A stretch of 64,000 nt of DNA from Geobacter sp. (GCA_003314535.1 POSG01000002.1:1-64000), one strand, 5' to 3'. Positions 25,524 through 35,108 are shown, counted from the stretch's first letter. Translations and numbers: made by a program. Notes: generated from the sequence alone by a model not told the origin.

Positions 25524-26951
25524 ATGAACCTGCCACCAAATAAGACCAAAATCGTCTGCACCATAGGACCGGCTTCCGATTCCCCGGAAATGATGGAAAG
25601 GCTGCTGCTCGCGGGCATGAACGTAGCCCGGCTCAACTTCTCCCACGGTGACTTTACCGGTCACGGCCAGGTGATAAGGAACCTTCGGGCCGCATCCGTT
25701 TCAACCGGGCGCCGTCTTGCCATCCTGGCGGACCTGCCAGGTCCGAAAATGCGCATCGGCCAGCTGGCAAGCGAGCCGATCCATCTTAAGCCGGGAGACC
25801 GTTTCGTCCTGACAAGCGAGGATGTCCAGGGTGACGACGGTCGCGTTTCCGTGAGTTTTCCCCTGCTGCCCCGGGTAGTCGCGCCCGGCGCGACTCTCTT
25901 CCTGAACGACGGCGTGATCCAACTGGAGGTGGAAAAGGTCGTGGGAAACGAAGTCCGCTGCCGGATAGTGGTTGGGGGTGAATTGCGGTCGAGGAAAGGC
26001 CTCAACCTGCCGGGCATTGACCTGGGCATAAGCGCTTTCACCGATCATGACCGCAACTGCCTGCAGTTCGCGTTGGAAAACGGCGTGGATGCCGTCAGCC
26101 AGTCATTTGTCAACCGGTCTGACGATGTCGCTGCGGTTCGCGCGTCAGCCTCAGAGATGGGGTATCAGCCTTTCATAATTGCGAAAATCGAACGTTCCAC
26201 CGCGCTCGAGAATATGGAGGAAATCATTGATGCGGCCGACGGTATAATGATCGCCCGCGGCGACCTCGGGGTCGAGGTGCCGATCGAACAGATCCCGGTC
26301 GTCCAGAAGCGTTTGACGCGCCTGGCAAACAGGCGTGGGAAACCCGTGATCACGGCAACCCAGATGCTGGAATCCATGACGGTGAACAGCCGCCCGACCA
26401 GGGCCGAAGCGACGGACGTGGCAAATGCAATCCTTGACGGGACCGACTGCGTCATGCTCTCGGGGGAGTCGGCGATGGGTAACTACCCAGTGGAGTCCGT
26501 GGAAATGCTGGTGAAGATTGCAGCCGCAATCGAGCCCCACCGCCCGGCCATCAAGGTAGAGGATATGTACAAGGGGACAGGTATGAGGGATCGGCTCCGG
26601 CCTTCACACATTATCGCGCTGGGTGTGGAGACGAGCCTGGAATATGTCAAGCCGGCAGCGGTTTTCGTGCCGACGCGCAGCGGGGCTACCGCCAGGACGC
26701 TCGCCTCGTTCCGGCTGCCCGTGTGGATCGCGGCGGTCAGCTCCCTGGAAGCGACCTGTCAAAGACTCCAGTTCTCATCCGGTGTCTGCCCCCTGCATGA
26801 GCCGGATCATCCGGAAGACTGGAATTCATATTCGTCCAAATGGGTTTCGGACCACGGACTCCCCGGTGAAATAGTGATCCTCACCGAGGGCCCCTCATCG
26901 AAACATCCAGAGGCTAACCACCGCATGGAAGTCATTGAGCTGAAGAAATGA
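25524..26951 (+). CDS. pyk: Pyruvate kinase
   Basis: The start at ATG 25524 follows CGGGAG (25510-25515); an earlier in-frame ATG adds 17 unlikely residues. The 475-residue protein shows TKIVCTIGPAS, NVARLNFSHGD, FIIAKIERSTALENMEEI, the ARGDLGVEVP motif, RGKPVITATQMLESM and SGESAMGNYPVE. It makes ATP and pyruvate from phosphoenolpyruvate. In this operon it sits between glycogen breakdown and GAPDH. Confidence 0.96.
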   Translation: MNLPPNKTKIVCTIGPASDSPEMMERLLLAGMNVARLNFSHGDFTGHGQVIRNLRAASVSTGRRLAILADLPGPKMRIGQLASEPIHLKPGDRFVLTSEDVQGDDGRVSVSFPLLPRVVAPGATLFLNDGVIQLEVEKVVGNEVRCRIVVGGELRSRKGLNLPGIDLGISAFTDHDRNCLQFALENGVDAVSQSFVNRSDDVAAVRASASEMGYQPFIIAKIERSTALENMEEIIDAADGIMIARGDLGVEVPIEQIPVVQKRLTRLANRRGKPVITATQMLESMTVNSRPTRAEATDVANAILDGTDCVMLSGESAMGNYPVESVEMLVKIAAAIEPHRPAIKVEDMYKGTGMRDRLRPSHIIALGVETSLEYVKPAAVFVPTRSGATARTLASFRLPVWIAAVSSLEATCQRLQFSSGVCPLHEPDHPEDWNSYSSKWVSDHGLPGEIVILTEGPSSKHPEANHRMEVIELKK

Positions 26952-26969
26952 CCTGAAAGGAGGAAGCAA

Positions 26970-28001
26970 ATGAAAGTGCCTCAAATAGCCGTCAACGGCT
27001 TCGGCAGGATAGGGCGGACCGTCCTGAGGATCGCGAAGATGCGGCGACAGTTCAATGTGGTCGCTGTGAACGATCTCAGCGGCCCGGAACAGCTGGCGTA
27101 TTCATTCAAGTATGATAGCGTTCATGGCGTCTATCCCGGCGAAGTGAGCATCGAAGGGGACACCATGCGGATCGACAACGACTCTTTCAGGGTGCTCGGC
27201 GAAAAGGACCCGGCGAAGCTGCCCTGGAAAGAGCTGGAAGTCGACTACGTAATCGAGAGCACAGGCAAATTCCGCAAGCTCGACGATCTCAAAACCCATC
27301 TGGACGCTGGCGCGCGACGGGTAATCGTAACCGTCCCCACAAAAGACTACCTGGAGAGCACGGTCGTTTTAGGGGTCAACGACCACGTGCTGACAAAGGA
27401 TGCGGTGATCATCAGCAATGCAAGCTGCACGACGAACTGTTCGGCGCCGCTGGCGCTGGTTCTCCACAGATCGTTCGGAATCAAGCGCGGTTTGCTGAAT
27501 ACCGTCCATGCATTCACTGCCGACCAGCGGCTGGTAGATACCCCGCACGAGGACTTCCGGCGTTCACGCCATGCCTCGATAAACATAATTCCCACCTCGA
27601 CCGGGGCTGCCAGGGCAATCGGCCGCGTGATCCCGGAGCTTGAGGGAAAGCTCGACGGCGTGGCGCTGCGGGTTCCAGTGCCTGACGGCAGTGTCGTCGA
27701 TCTTACCGTCCAGCTGGAAAAAGCGGTCACCGTCCAGCAGGTCAATGACGCGGTCAGGGCAGCGGCAGAAGGGGATCTGAAGCAAGTGCTGGAATACCAG
27801 ACAGATCCCATAGTTTCCAGCGATATCGTGGGCAATAGTCACTCCTGCATTTTCGATTCACTTCTGACCCAGGTTATCGATGGCACATTCCTGAAGGTCA
27901 TCGCCTGGTATGACAATGAGTGGGGCTACAGTTCACGGGTTGCCGACCTTATAGTGCGGCTTGCTGCCATGGACGGCATGTCGCCGGATTTCACCGGATA
28001 A
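26970..28001 (+). CDS. gap: Glyceraldehyde-3-phosphate dehydrogenase (type I)
   Basis: The 343-residue protein starts after AAAGGAGG (26955-26962). It has the NAD-binding VNGFGRIGRTVLR motif, catalytic C153 in SNASCTTNC, the S-loop region and WYDNEWGYSSRVADL near the end. It oxidises glyceraldehyde-3-phosphate with NAD(P) and phosphate. Placed with glgP, glgX and pyk it looks like a dedicated fermentative or storage-use isozyme; whether a second gap exists elsewhere cannot be seen. No clear terminator follows. Confidence 0.96.
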   Translation: MKVPQIAVNGFGRIGRTVLRIAKMRRQFNVVAVNDLSGPEQLAYSFKYDSVHGVYPGEVSIEGDTMRIDNDSFRVLGEKDPAKLPWKELEVDYVIESTGKFRKLDDLKTHLDAGARRVIVTVPTKDYLESTVVLGVNDHVLTKDAVIISNASCTTNCSAPLALVLHRSFGIKRGLLNTVHAFTADQRLVDTPHEDFRRSRHASINIIPTSTGAARAIGRVIPELEGKLDGVALRVPVPDGSVVDLTVQLEKAVTVQQVNDAVRAAAEGDLKQVLEYQTDPIVSSDIVGNSHSCIFDSLLTQVIDGTFLKVIAWYDNEWGYSSRVADLIVRLAAMDGMSPDFTG

Positions 28002-28315
28002 TGACTTGATGATGCCTATTATTGCAAGCGGCCGGGTGCAGTAAGGAGTTGCAGAGAGCGATTTCATAAGGCAAATTCCGGCCTTTTCCCGGGTCATGTC
28101 CACAAAATGCCTTGAAATTTAATGTGCATCGGGTTAACTTGCAGATGGTTTCGGTGCCTTTTTACGAACAAATGCTCTATTGGCTCCAGGTTCTCGTGTT
28201 CTGAAGCCTTGGATGTTTTTGCGCATTGCCAGGACTGGCGAAACCTCTGTCTGCCGGGTCCTTGTTCCCTGTCGATTATAAGGAAGTCCTCTTCCCGTAC
28301 CCTGTCTTTCAATTC

Positions 28316-28504
28316 TAATTAGTGTTCATCCGGAAACTCCGGGTAAACACTATGCCGTCTCCAGATCGGAAAGAGGGGATTTTTTGTCCTGGCAAGGAGA
28401 TCAAGGGATTGCACGGGGGCATACTCATTGTATGTCGCACAAGCAATCCCGCGGATTGACATAGCCAGGGCTAAAAAGCACCCTTTCCGGATGGAAACTA
28501 ATTA
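28316..28504. repeat. MITE-like palindromic repeat, 189 bp
   Basis: Ends TAATTAGTGTTCATCCGGAAA (28316-28336) and TTTCCGGATGGAAACTAATTA (28484-28504) are inverted repeats with two mismatches and the same end sequence as the 20387 element, but the interior differs. Inside, GGGATTGC pairs with GCAATCCC, and a TTTTTTGTCCTGGC arm pairs with GCCAGGGCTAAAAAG. The rest of the 28002-28616 gap holds no supported gene. Confidence 0.75.
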
Positions 28505-28616
28505 CCGTCGAGTTTGACAGGCGATCCGGCATGAATGCATCAAGCCGAAACCAAAAGGGTTGTTTTCAATCCGTCACCACGGCCACTATCCGTAGATCCA
28601 CTGGCAAAGGGGAGTT

Positions 28617-30527
28617 ATGAAGCACCTTATACTGGGCACCGCTGGGCATATCGACCATGGCAAGACCTCTCTGGTCAAGGCGCTTACCGGGATAGACACC
28701 GACCGCCTCAAGGAGGAAAAGGAACGGGGCATCACGATAGAGCTCGGTTTTGCCCACATGACGTTGCCGGAAGGCATAGAATTCGGCATTGTGGATGTGC
28801 CCGGCCATGAGCGTTTTGTCCGTACCATGGTGGCCGGCGTGGGAGGAATGGACCTGGTGATGCTTGTTATCGCTGCGGATGAGGGAGTCATGCCACAGAC
28901 TCGCGAACACATGGAGATCTGCCAGTTGCTGGGGGTAAAAAAGGGGCTCGTGGCTCTCACCAAATGCGACATGGTGGAAGACGAGTGGCGGGACATGGTT
29001 GCGGAGGAAGTCCGGGAGTATCTCGACGGCAGCTTCCTGGAAGGTGCGCCGATCGTGCCGGTGTCCGCGAGAACCTCTTTCGGTCTTGAAGAGCTGAGGG
29101 CTGCTCTTGCATCCCTGGCTGCCGAAGTGGACGAGAAATCCACTGACGGCCCTTTCAGACTTCCGGTGGACCGTGTTTTCAGTGTCTCGGGATTCGGCAC
29201 CGTTGTGACGGGTACGCTCCTTTCCGGGGAGATCGGGACCGGCGACGAAGTGGAGATCCTGCCTTCAGGCCTGACGACAAAGGTCAGAAGCGTTCAGTCC
29301 CATGGGAAGAAAGAGGATAAAAGTTCTGCAGGTCAGCGTGTCGCCGTGAACCTGCAGGGGGTCGATCAAAGCGACATCACGCGCGGCAATGTGGTCGTGC
29401 CCCGCGGAGCATTTCGCACCACCCGGGCCGTCGACGCCCGCTTCACCTATCTTCCCTCCGCGCCCCGGGAGCTGAGGCACCGCGCCACACTGCGCCTCCA
29501 TTCAGCCACGTATGAAGTGCCGGCGCAGATCATCCTCCTGGACAGGGATGTCCTGCAGCCGGGGGATTCCGCCTTTGTGCAGCTGAGGCTGAAGAGCCAG
29601 GTCCTGCTGCTGCCGGGGGATCTCTTCATTCTCAGGAGCAGTTCGCCCCAGATCACCGTGGGCGGCGGCCAGGTACTGGACCCCGCGCCGCCGCGCAGGC
29701 GCCGCCGCTCAGCCCAGGCCCTGGAACTCATCCATTCCCTGCAGGACGGCGAGGATGGAGAAAGGATACGCCTGCTGGCGCAGGAGAGCCTTCTTTCCGG
29801 GATAACACGGGAGGAGCTGGTTATCCGGAGCGGCATTTCCGCCAAGAGGACTGATGCAGCGCTCACGGCGCTCCTCTCCAGCGGGACGATCGTGCAGATG
29901 GTCCGTGATCCGCGAATCTTCATCTCGCAGGATTCGTTCGCGGCCCTCAAGGGAAACCTGCTTGCCGGCCTCGAGGGTTACCTCAGGGAAAACCCGATGA
30001 AGGAGGGAATTGGCAAGGAGGAGTTGAAATCCCATATCCCGAGAAGAAGCGACGGCCGTTTTTTCGGCCCGGTCCTGTCAGCTCTCGAAAAAGAGGGAAA
30101 GGCGCTGGTCGACCGGGACCTGGTGAAGATTCCCGGGCGGAGGGTGGCGGACGACAAGGCCGGCGCGGATCTCCTCAAGGCTGTTGAAGACATTCATAGG
30201 AGAGCCGGGCTGGAGCCGCCCACGCTGAAAGAGATGATGCAGGATCTCCGCGTGGGTGAGAAGGAACTCCTGGAGCACCTCAACCTGCTGGTACGGAACG
30301 AACGCCTGGCCAAGGTCAAAAACGATCTCTTCTACGCTCCGGAAGCCATTGCGGAGATCCGCAACCGTCTGCGGAGTTACCTCGAGGAAAAGGGAGAGAT
30401 CACGCCGCCAGAGTTCAGGGAGATTACCGGATTGTCGCGAAAGTTCATGATGCCGCTCCTGGAATATTTCGACCAGGAGAAGCTGACCATCAGGGTGGGG
30501 GACAAGAGGCTTTTAAGGAAGAGATGA
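28617..30527 (+). CDS. selB: Selenocysteine-specific elongation factor SelB
   Basis: The 636-residue protein starts after AGGGGAG. Its G domain shows the P-loop G10-HIDHGKTS-18, [13 protein letters not shown] and [10 protein letters not shown]. Domains 2 and 3 follow (about 175-340) with [17 protein letters not shown], and the C-terminal 290 residues form winged-helix repeats that bind SECIS RNA. SelB delivers Sec-tRNA to UGA codons marked by a hairpin. Its tRNA partner selC is at 37-134; selA is not in the window. The next gene starts 16 bases after the stop. Confidence 0.97.
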   Translation: MKHLILGTAGHIDHGKTSLVKALTGIDTDRLKEEKERGITIELGFAHMTLPEGIEFGIVDVPGHERFVRTMVAGVGGMDLVMLVIAADEGVMPQTREHMEICQLLGVKKGLVALTKCDMVEDEWRDMVAEEVREYLDGSFLEGAPIVPVSARTSFGLEELRAALASLAAEVDEKSTDGPFRLPVDRVFSVSGFGTVVTGTLLSGEIGTGDEVEILPSGLTTKVRSVQSHGKKEDKSSAGQRVAVNLQGVDQSDITRGNVVVPRGAFRTTRAVDARFTYLPSAPRELRHRATLRLHSATYEVPAQIILLDRDVLQPGDSAFVQLRLKSQVLLLPGDLFILRSSSPQITVGGGQVLDPAPPRRRRRSAQALELIHSLQDGEDGERIRLLAQESLLSGITREELVIRSGISAKRTDAALTALLSSGTIVQMVRDPRIFISQDSFAALKGNLLAGLEGYLRENPMKEGIGKEELKSHIPRRSDGRFFGPVLSALEKEGKALVDRDLVKIPGRRVADDKAGADLLKAVEDIHRRAGLEPPTLKEMMQDLRVGEKELLEHLNLLVRNERLAKVKNDLFYAPEAIAEIRNRLRSYLEEKGEITPPEFREITGLSRKFMMPLLEYFDQEKLTIRVGDKRLLRKR

Positions 30528-30543
30528 ATTGCAGGTGACAAGC

Positions 30544-31545
30544 ATGATAAGGTTCTTACGCTCACTTTTCGGTGCAGGTGATGAAAATTCCAGATACCCT
30601 GAACAACTTGTCAGGGACCTTGTCGAGCGGGCGGTTGATGCGACCGATCCCTGGCTGCGAGCGGTCTCCGGCTACCGGAAGAAAATGAGGCCGGCCGTGA
30701 TCCGGTCACTCGATCATGTCACATCCATGATGGAAGATCTGCCCTGCCCCATACCCCTTTGCATTGGTTGTTATGATGTTGATCCTCTCCTGCGGGCGCT
30801 TTTTGCCTCAAAAACAGAAATGTCGACGGTCCTTTGCAAAGACCGCAACCTGTCGCTTTTCCTGCGCGGCGCAAAAGCAGTACCTCGGGAGATATTCGCT
30901 CTTCTGATAATGGAGAAGAAGGAAGGCTCGATCTTCGGCGTGGAGATGACTGGAGACGTGGTGACACGGGATGTGTACCAGGTTACGGTGAGCTTCGTGG
31001 CCCACCGTTTCGTGGACCCTGCTTCGAATGAGGCGGAGACGAGGCGTTTGCTGACGTTTCGCGCGTTCGATCGGTTGATAAGCCTGGCCCTCAAGCGAAT
31101 AACGGGCATGAAGATGGAGCGCAAGGACCTGGAGGGGCGACGCACCATGCTTCAGTCCAAGCTTGACCTTCTGCAGCAGGGGGGATGGGGTTTCGAGGGA
31201 AACGGGTCGGAACGGGAATCGGACATGCCGAGCCTGGAGGAGGAAATCGGACGGATAAACACCCGCTTGAGCCGGCTCGGGGGAAATGACCGCATGCTGG
31301 AAGTCTACCTTGATGCATTGGCGGATGTCCTGGGGCACCCCGAGCAGCACCTCTGGGGAAGAAAAGAAACCGTGATTCTCGATTCCATGGGAATCAAGCG
31401 CGGTGAGCTCATCAGCAACGCCAATGAACTGACGTTTCTCGAATTGGAAAATTCAGCGGGAAGAATATTAAACGTTGCACTTGTCGCCATACCGGGAGAA
31501 GAACTGGCGGCTTTGTCGCGTGAGCAGGCTGTTGAAAAACTATAG
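30544..31545 (+). CDS. Conserved hypothetical protein downstream of selB
   Basis: From ATG 30544 (AGGTGA at 30533-30538; a TTG five codons earlier is less likely) the protein has 333 residues. It is soluble, with a helical N-terminus (MIRFLRSLFGAGD), a Cys pair region (CPIPLCIGCYD), a mixed middle part and a coiled stretch (about 190-260). I do not recognise a family with certainty. Close spacing suggests cotranscription with selB, but a role in selenoprotein synthesis is not implied. Its last codons (EQAVEKL and stop) lie inside the repeat element at 31522-31621, so the natural C-terminus was probably altered. Confidence 0.75.
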   Translation: MIRFLRSLFGAGDENSRYPEQLVRDLVERAVDATDPWLRAVSGYRKKMRPAVIRSLDHVTSMMEDLPCPIPLCIGCYDVDPLLRALFASKTEMSTVLCKDRNLSLFLRGAKAVPREIFALLIMEKKEGSIFGVEMTGDVVTRDVYQVTVSFVAHRFVDPASNEAETRRLLTFRAFDRLISLALKRITGMKMERKDLEGRRTMLQSKLDLLQQGGWGFEGNGSERESDMPSLEEEIGRINTRLSRLGGNDRMLEVYLDALADVLGHPEQHLWGRKETVILDSMGIKRGELISNANELTFLELENSAGRILNVALVAIPGEELAALSREQAVEKL

Positions 31546-31621
31546 CGGAGCCCATCTGCACCGTTGCGCTCCGTGCGCCGTGCATCTGGACTTCCTCATG
31601 ACGTTTTAAACAGCCTGCTAG
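31522..31621. repeat. Small palindromic element with AGCAGGCTGTT ends
   Basis: AGCAGGCTGTTGAAAAAC (31523-31540) and GTTTTAAACAGCCTGCT (31603-31619) are terminal inverted repeats around about 60 bp containing further inverted pieces (CATCTGCACC... with GTGCATCTGG). It is unrelated to the GTTTCCATCCGG family and overlaps the end of the upstream gene. Confidence 0.7.
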
Positions 31622-31691
31622 AGAGCCGTGCGCCGGTTCTCTGTAAAAGAGAATGGAATTGGTTGAATGATATTTTGAAATGTCATGGTTC

Positions 31692-31753
31692 GTTTCCATC
31701 CGCATATTCCCGTTAATTGCTGAGGAAGAACGGAGAGCTTTCCGGATGGAAAC
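31692..31753. repeat. Short MITE-like repeat (GTTTCCATCCG ends)
   Basis: GTTTCCATCCG (31692-31702) and CGGATGGAAAC (31743-31753) are perfect inverted ends around a 40-bp interior with CCGTT/AACGG pairing. The ends match the elements at 20387 and 28316. It lies 28 bases before mltA and may affect its upstream region. Confidence 0.65.
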
Positions 31754-31780
31754 CAGTTTACTGGAGGTAGATAAGCCGGA

Positions 31781-33106
31781 ATGGAATTGATTAATGGCAG
31801 TGGTAAGAAAATATTTGCTGGCTCGAAACGCAACATTCATATTATTTCCACCTTGATGTCGGGCATCGCTTTATTGACGCTTGCAGCCTGTTCAGCTGTT
31901 TCAGTACGTGATGAGGCAGAAAATTGCGCCGTGAAAATCCCTTCGACAGGGACCGGATTCCAGGCGCCGCCCCCGGCTGGGCAGGTCGGGAAGATTCCTG
32001 CAGTTGACCAGGAGACGTTCCCGATGCTGAAGCCTGCGGATTGGGGGAGGATGCCGTCGTGGGAAAAAGACAGGCTTGTCGAGGCATGGCCTGCCTGGGT
32101 CCTGTCCTGCAGGGCACTGGCTGCGAAGCCTCTCTGGAAAGAGGTTTGTGACCAGGCGGCAAAAGTGGACGGAAAGAGCGAAGATGCAATTCGTGATTAT
32201 TTCCATGGAAATTTCTCTCCGTACGAGGTCATCGACCCGAAATCCGGCGGGGAGGGGCTCGTTACGGGATATTATGAACCGATCATCAAGGGTGACAGGA
32301 AAAAGACGGAACGTGCTCGTTACCCAATCTATGGTCTCCCCTCGGACCTGATCTCAGTCGAGCTTTCGTCTCTCTACCCTGAGCTCAAATTCATGCGCCT
32401 GCGCGGCCGGCTGGTCGGAAACAAGCTGAAGCCTTATTACACAAGGGAAGAGATCGAGAACAACGGGAGCGGCTTTCGCGGTACCCCCATTGCCTGGGCC
32501 GATGACCCGGTCGACCTTTTCTTCCTCCAGATACAGGGCTCCGGACGTGTTGAATTCCCTGACGGGGAGCATGTCAGGATAGGCTACGCAGACCAGAACG
32601 GCCACCCTTTCCGGTCCGTGGCAAAGATGCTGATCGAGCAGGGAGAATTGAAGCAAAACTGTGCGTCCATGCAGGCGGTCAGGAAATGGGGGCGGGACAA
32701 CCCTTCGAAAATAGCCGGGCTGCTCAACAGAAATCCCAGCTACGTATTTTTCAAGGAATTGCCTGACGGGCTTTCGGGTCCGCTTGGAGCCCTCGGCGTT
32801 CCCCTGACCGGCGGTCGTTCCATTGCCGTGGATCCCCGCCATATCCCGTTGGGAGCCCCGTTGTTCCTTGCCACGTCCTGGCCGCTTTCTGACAAGCCTC
32901 TCAACCGGCTGATGCTTGCTCAGGATACCGGCGGAGCCATTCGCGGCGCCGTGAGGGCGGACTTTTACTGGGGCTGCGGTGAAGCCGCGGGACAGCTGGC
33001 CGGAAGAATGAAGCAGAAGGGAAGGGCATGGGTGCTCATGCCGCGCGGGTACGGAATGGGGAATAAGGGCAGCGAGATGGTCTCGCAGGGGGGAATGTTA
33101 CGATAA
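31781..33106 (+). CDS. mltA: Membrane-bound lytic murein transglycosylase A
   Basis: The 441-residue lipoprotein has a lipobox (LLTLAAC at about 31-37). The MltA domain shows GLVTGYYEPIIKG and DDPVDLFFLQIQGSGRV, and the C-terminal 3D domain shows LAQDTGGAIRGAVRADFYWG with the catalytic-type aspartate D382. It cleaves the glycan strand to anhydromuropeptides at the outer membrane. Start at ATG 31781 has GGAGG 13 bases away; ATG 31856 is an alternative that still keeps the lipobox. Confidence 0.94.
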   Translation: MELINGSGKKIFAGSKRNIHIISTLMSGIALLTLAACSAVSVRDEAENCAVKIPSTGTGFQAPPPAGQVGKIPAVDQETFPMLKPADWGRMPSWEKDRLVEAWPAWVLSCRALAAKPLWKEVCDQAAKVDGKSEDAIRDYFHGNFSPYEVIDPKSGGEGLVTGYYEPIIKGDRKKTERARYPIYGLPSDLISVELSSLYPELKFMRLRGRLVGNKLKPYYTREEIENNGSGFRGTPIAWADDPVDLFFLQIQGSGRVEFPDGEHVRIGYADQNGHPFRSVAKMLIEQGELKQNCASMQAVRKWGRDNPSKIAGLLNRNPSYVFFKELPDGLSGPLGALGVPLTGGRSIAVDPRHIPLGAPLFLATSWPLSDKPLNRLMLAQDTGGAIRGAVRADFYWGCGEAAGQLAGRMKQKGRAWVLMPRGYGMGNKGSEMVSQGGMLR

Positions 33107-33211
33107 ACAACAATTTTCTACACAAGATTACAACTAAAAAATTGACAAAAATACGTCCCAGGTGCATTCATTAAGTGACAAAAAACGATATAGATTTTTC
33201 GTATAGTTTGT

Positions 33212-33308
33212 GTTTTCCGAAAAGGCTGACCCGGGAGCACCGGGCGCGCAAAGCCGTGGGCCCGCTGAAGGCTTGCCGATAGCGGACATCCTGGTTGCCG
33301 AAGAAAAT
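33212..33308 (+). ncRNA. GEMM-I-type cyclic dinucleotide riboswitch aptamer
   Basis: The RNA has the GEMM layout: AAAAGGCTGACC at the start, a CCCGG/CCGGG hairpin, the diagnostic GCGCAAAGCC junction (33245-33254), a second arm containing GAAGGC, then GGTTGCCGAAG near the end; TTTTC and GAAAA close P1. A terminator follows 15 bases later. GEMM-I RNAs bind cyclic di-GMP; a Geobacter subgroup binds cyclic AMP-GMP instead. The G of GGC aligned to the specificity position seems retained, but the alignment is too uncertain to choose the ligand. It precedes the radical SAM gene and probably controls the peptide operon. Confidence 0.75.
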
Positions 33309-33322
33309 ACCGCTCTTGTCAT

Positions 33323-33359
33323 GCCCCCATCTTCGACAGCACGAATATGGGGGCTTTTT
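33323..33359 (+). terminator. Riboswitch-controlled terminator
   Basis: GCCCCCAT (33323-33330) pairs with ATGGGGGC (33347-33354), followed by TTTTT. Position directly after the GEMM aptamer and 166 bp before the next gene makes it the likely expression platform. The spacing leaves room for ligand-induced antitermination. Confidence 0.85.
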
Positions 33360-33524
33360 CATGGCCTTGTTACCCAGGGAGAGGACTTGTCGTTTCCTGC
33401 CGGTGGAAAAATTTTCAGAACTGGAACTTTTTATGCAGAGGCTCTGTCTAAGCGATCATGAACGTAACGGGTGGAGCGGCAGAAAAGCCCTGTACGCAAG
33501 ATCGGCTTGAAGGGGAAGGACGAA

Positions 33525-34892
33525 ATGAAGAACCTGCGTGCCAGCACTTACCTTAACCATGTCGACATCGGCAACGGCACTGCTCTGCTGTATAACGGCT
33601 CAACGCTCTGCATCGATCTTGTCCCGACCGAGTACGCGCACGCACTGTACAATGGGAGAGCCCTGTCTTTTCTTTCGCCCGAGGAGACTCAGCACCTTGT
33701 GAAACGCGGCCACCTGACGCCACTGTCTCCAAACCGCGAACTGGCCGAGTTCAGGAATACGGTCAGAACCATTCTGGAAAAGCGCGATGCGCTTGACAGA
33801 AAACAGACCTTTGCGAACCTGTGCTTCATACTGACCTACAATTGCAACCTGTCCTGCGGCTACTGCTACCAGAAGTCAATCGCGGAAAAATCGAGAGTTC
33901 CCTACATGAGTGGAGAGTTCGTTGACAGGTTCTTCTCCGATCATTACCGCCAGCTTTTTCCCAAGACGCCGAAGAAGCTTCTCATCACCCTGTTCGGAGG
34001 TGAGCCGCTGCTGCCCGCCAACCGGGAAGCTATCACCAGGATACTGGCGTATGCCCGGAGGAGGCCTTCCGTGGGAATCTCCGTTGCGACAAATGCCATG
34101 ACGCTTCCGGAGATGGCGGACCTGGTCGGCCCGGGGAAAGGGAGCATCCGCAATGTCCAGGTAACCCTGGACGGCGACCGTGCTCACCACGACCAGCACC
34201 GCATCCCGGCGTCGGGCAATCCCACTTTCGACAGGACGATAGCGGCGGTCAGGCAGCTTATCGGGCTGAAAGCGAATGTATCACTGCGCATGCACGTTCA
34301 CCAGGGAAAGCTCGACGCTGCCCGAAATCTCGTTGAGTACCTGGAGCAGGAAAAGCTTCTGGGACATCCCCAGGTCATGGTCTACTTTTCGCCGATCAAC
34401 ACTTTTGACAGCGAGCGGAATTCGCCCGAGGAGGCTGAACAGTTCGGCCGGATGTTCCAGGATGTTGCGGCAAAAACCGGCCGGCCACCGTCAAACCTGG
34501 ATTTCATGAACAGTTTCCTGGACATGCAGACCAGGAAAATACTTCCCAAGGTGAGGTACTGCGGGGCCGGACGCGACAATTTCTTCATCATCGATCCCGC
34601 TGGCGATATGTATGGCTGCTACGAGGACGCCGGGCACCGGGACAGGCGCATCGGTTCCCTTTCCAAGGGCAAGACGAGGTTTTTCCGTTTGAAGAGCAAT
34701 TACTACCGGCGCAATCTCCTCAATCTGCCCGAGTGCGCCAGGTGCTCGGCTGCGCTTTTCTGCGGCGGCGGGTGCCCCAGCGAGGCGCGGCTGCAGAAGG
34801 GCTCCATCTTCAAGTCACACTGCCATCAGAACAAGGAATTCATCGCCCAGACCCTGAAGGCATTTTTTCTCAGAAAGGAGGTGAAACCATGA
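33525..34892 (+). CDS. Radical SAM/SPASM peptide maturase
   Basis: The ATG at 33525 follows GGGGAAGGA; an upstream in-frame ATG adds 18 doubtful residues. The 455-residue enzyme has the radical SAM cluster motif C107-x3-C111-x2-C114 (TYNCNLSCGYCYQ), a GGEP motif (LFGGEPLL) and a C-terminal SPASM region rich in Cys: C346 in YCGAG, YGCYED, CARCSAALFCGGGC and HCHQNK. An N-terminal RRE-like part precedes it. Such enzymes modify ribosomal precursor peptides. The next gene, overlapping by four bases, is a 66-residue candidate substrate. This fits the geopeptide type of maturase described for Geobacter. Confidence 0.9.
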   Translation: MKNLRASTYLNHVDIGNGTALLYNGSTLCIDLVPTEYAHALYNGRALSFLSPEETQHLVKRGHLTPLSPNRELAEFRNTVRTILEKRDALDRKQTFANLCFILTYNCNLSCGYCYQKSIAEKSRVPYMSGEFVDRFFSDHYRQLFPKTPKKLLITLFGGEPLLPANREAITRILAYARRRPSVGISVATNAMTLPEMADLVGPGKGSIRNVQVTLDGDRAHHDQHRIPASGNPTFDRTIAAVRQLIGLKANVSLRMHVHQGKLDAARNLVEYLEQEKLLGHPQVMVYFSPINTFDSERNSPEEAEQFGRMFQDVAAKTGRPPSNLDFMNSFLDMQTRKILPKVRYCGAGRDNFFIIDPAGDMYGCYEDAGHRDRRIGSLSKGKTRFFRLKSNYYRRNLLNLPECARCSAALFCGGGCPSEARLQKGSIFKSHCHQNKEFIAQTLKAFFLRKEVKP

Positions 34893-35089
34893 AAAAGACG
34901 AAAGTCGCGCAAACCGTTGTCGGTGTCGCCGCTGTCATGACCATGACTGTAATGGTCGGTAAAATCATTCCCGTGAACCTGTTGGACAACCCCACTGGTT
35001 ATTCCACCATCGGCGCCAGCGAAGAGTGCTGCGGGCCATATGCCCAACCCTGTTCTGACTGGGTCAGGCCAGCAGGGCCCAACGATTAG
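34889..35089 (+). CDS. Candidate precursor peptide (geopeptide-like)
   Basis: A strong AAAGGAGGTG site (34875-34884) precedes ATG 34889, which overlaps the maturase stop. The 66-residue product has a KKTK start, a hydrophobic stretch (about 8-27, AQTVVGVAAVMTMTVMVG) and a short C-terminal part with three cysteines (C47, C48, C55) in SEECCGPYAQPC, ending WVRPAGPND. The arrangement, a leader followed by a Cys/Pro/Gly-rich core directly after a radical SAM/SPASM enzyme, is that of a RiPP precursor. The hydrophobic stretch could also be a membrane anchor or signal. No transporter or protease follows on this strand. Confidence 0.8.
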   Translation: MKKTKVAQTVVGVAAVMTMTVMVGKIIPVNLLDNPTGYSTIGASEECCGPYAQPCSDWVRPAGPND

Positions 35090-35108
35090 TAAACTTCGCA
35101 TACCTTGG

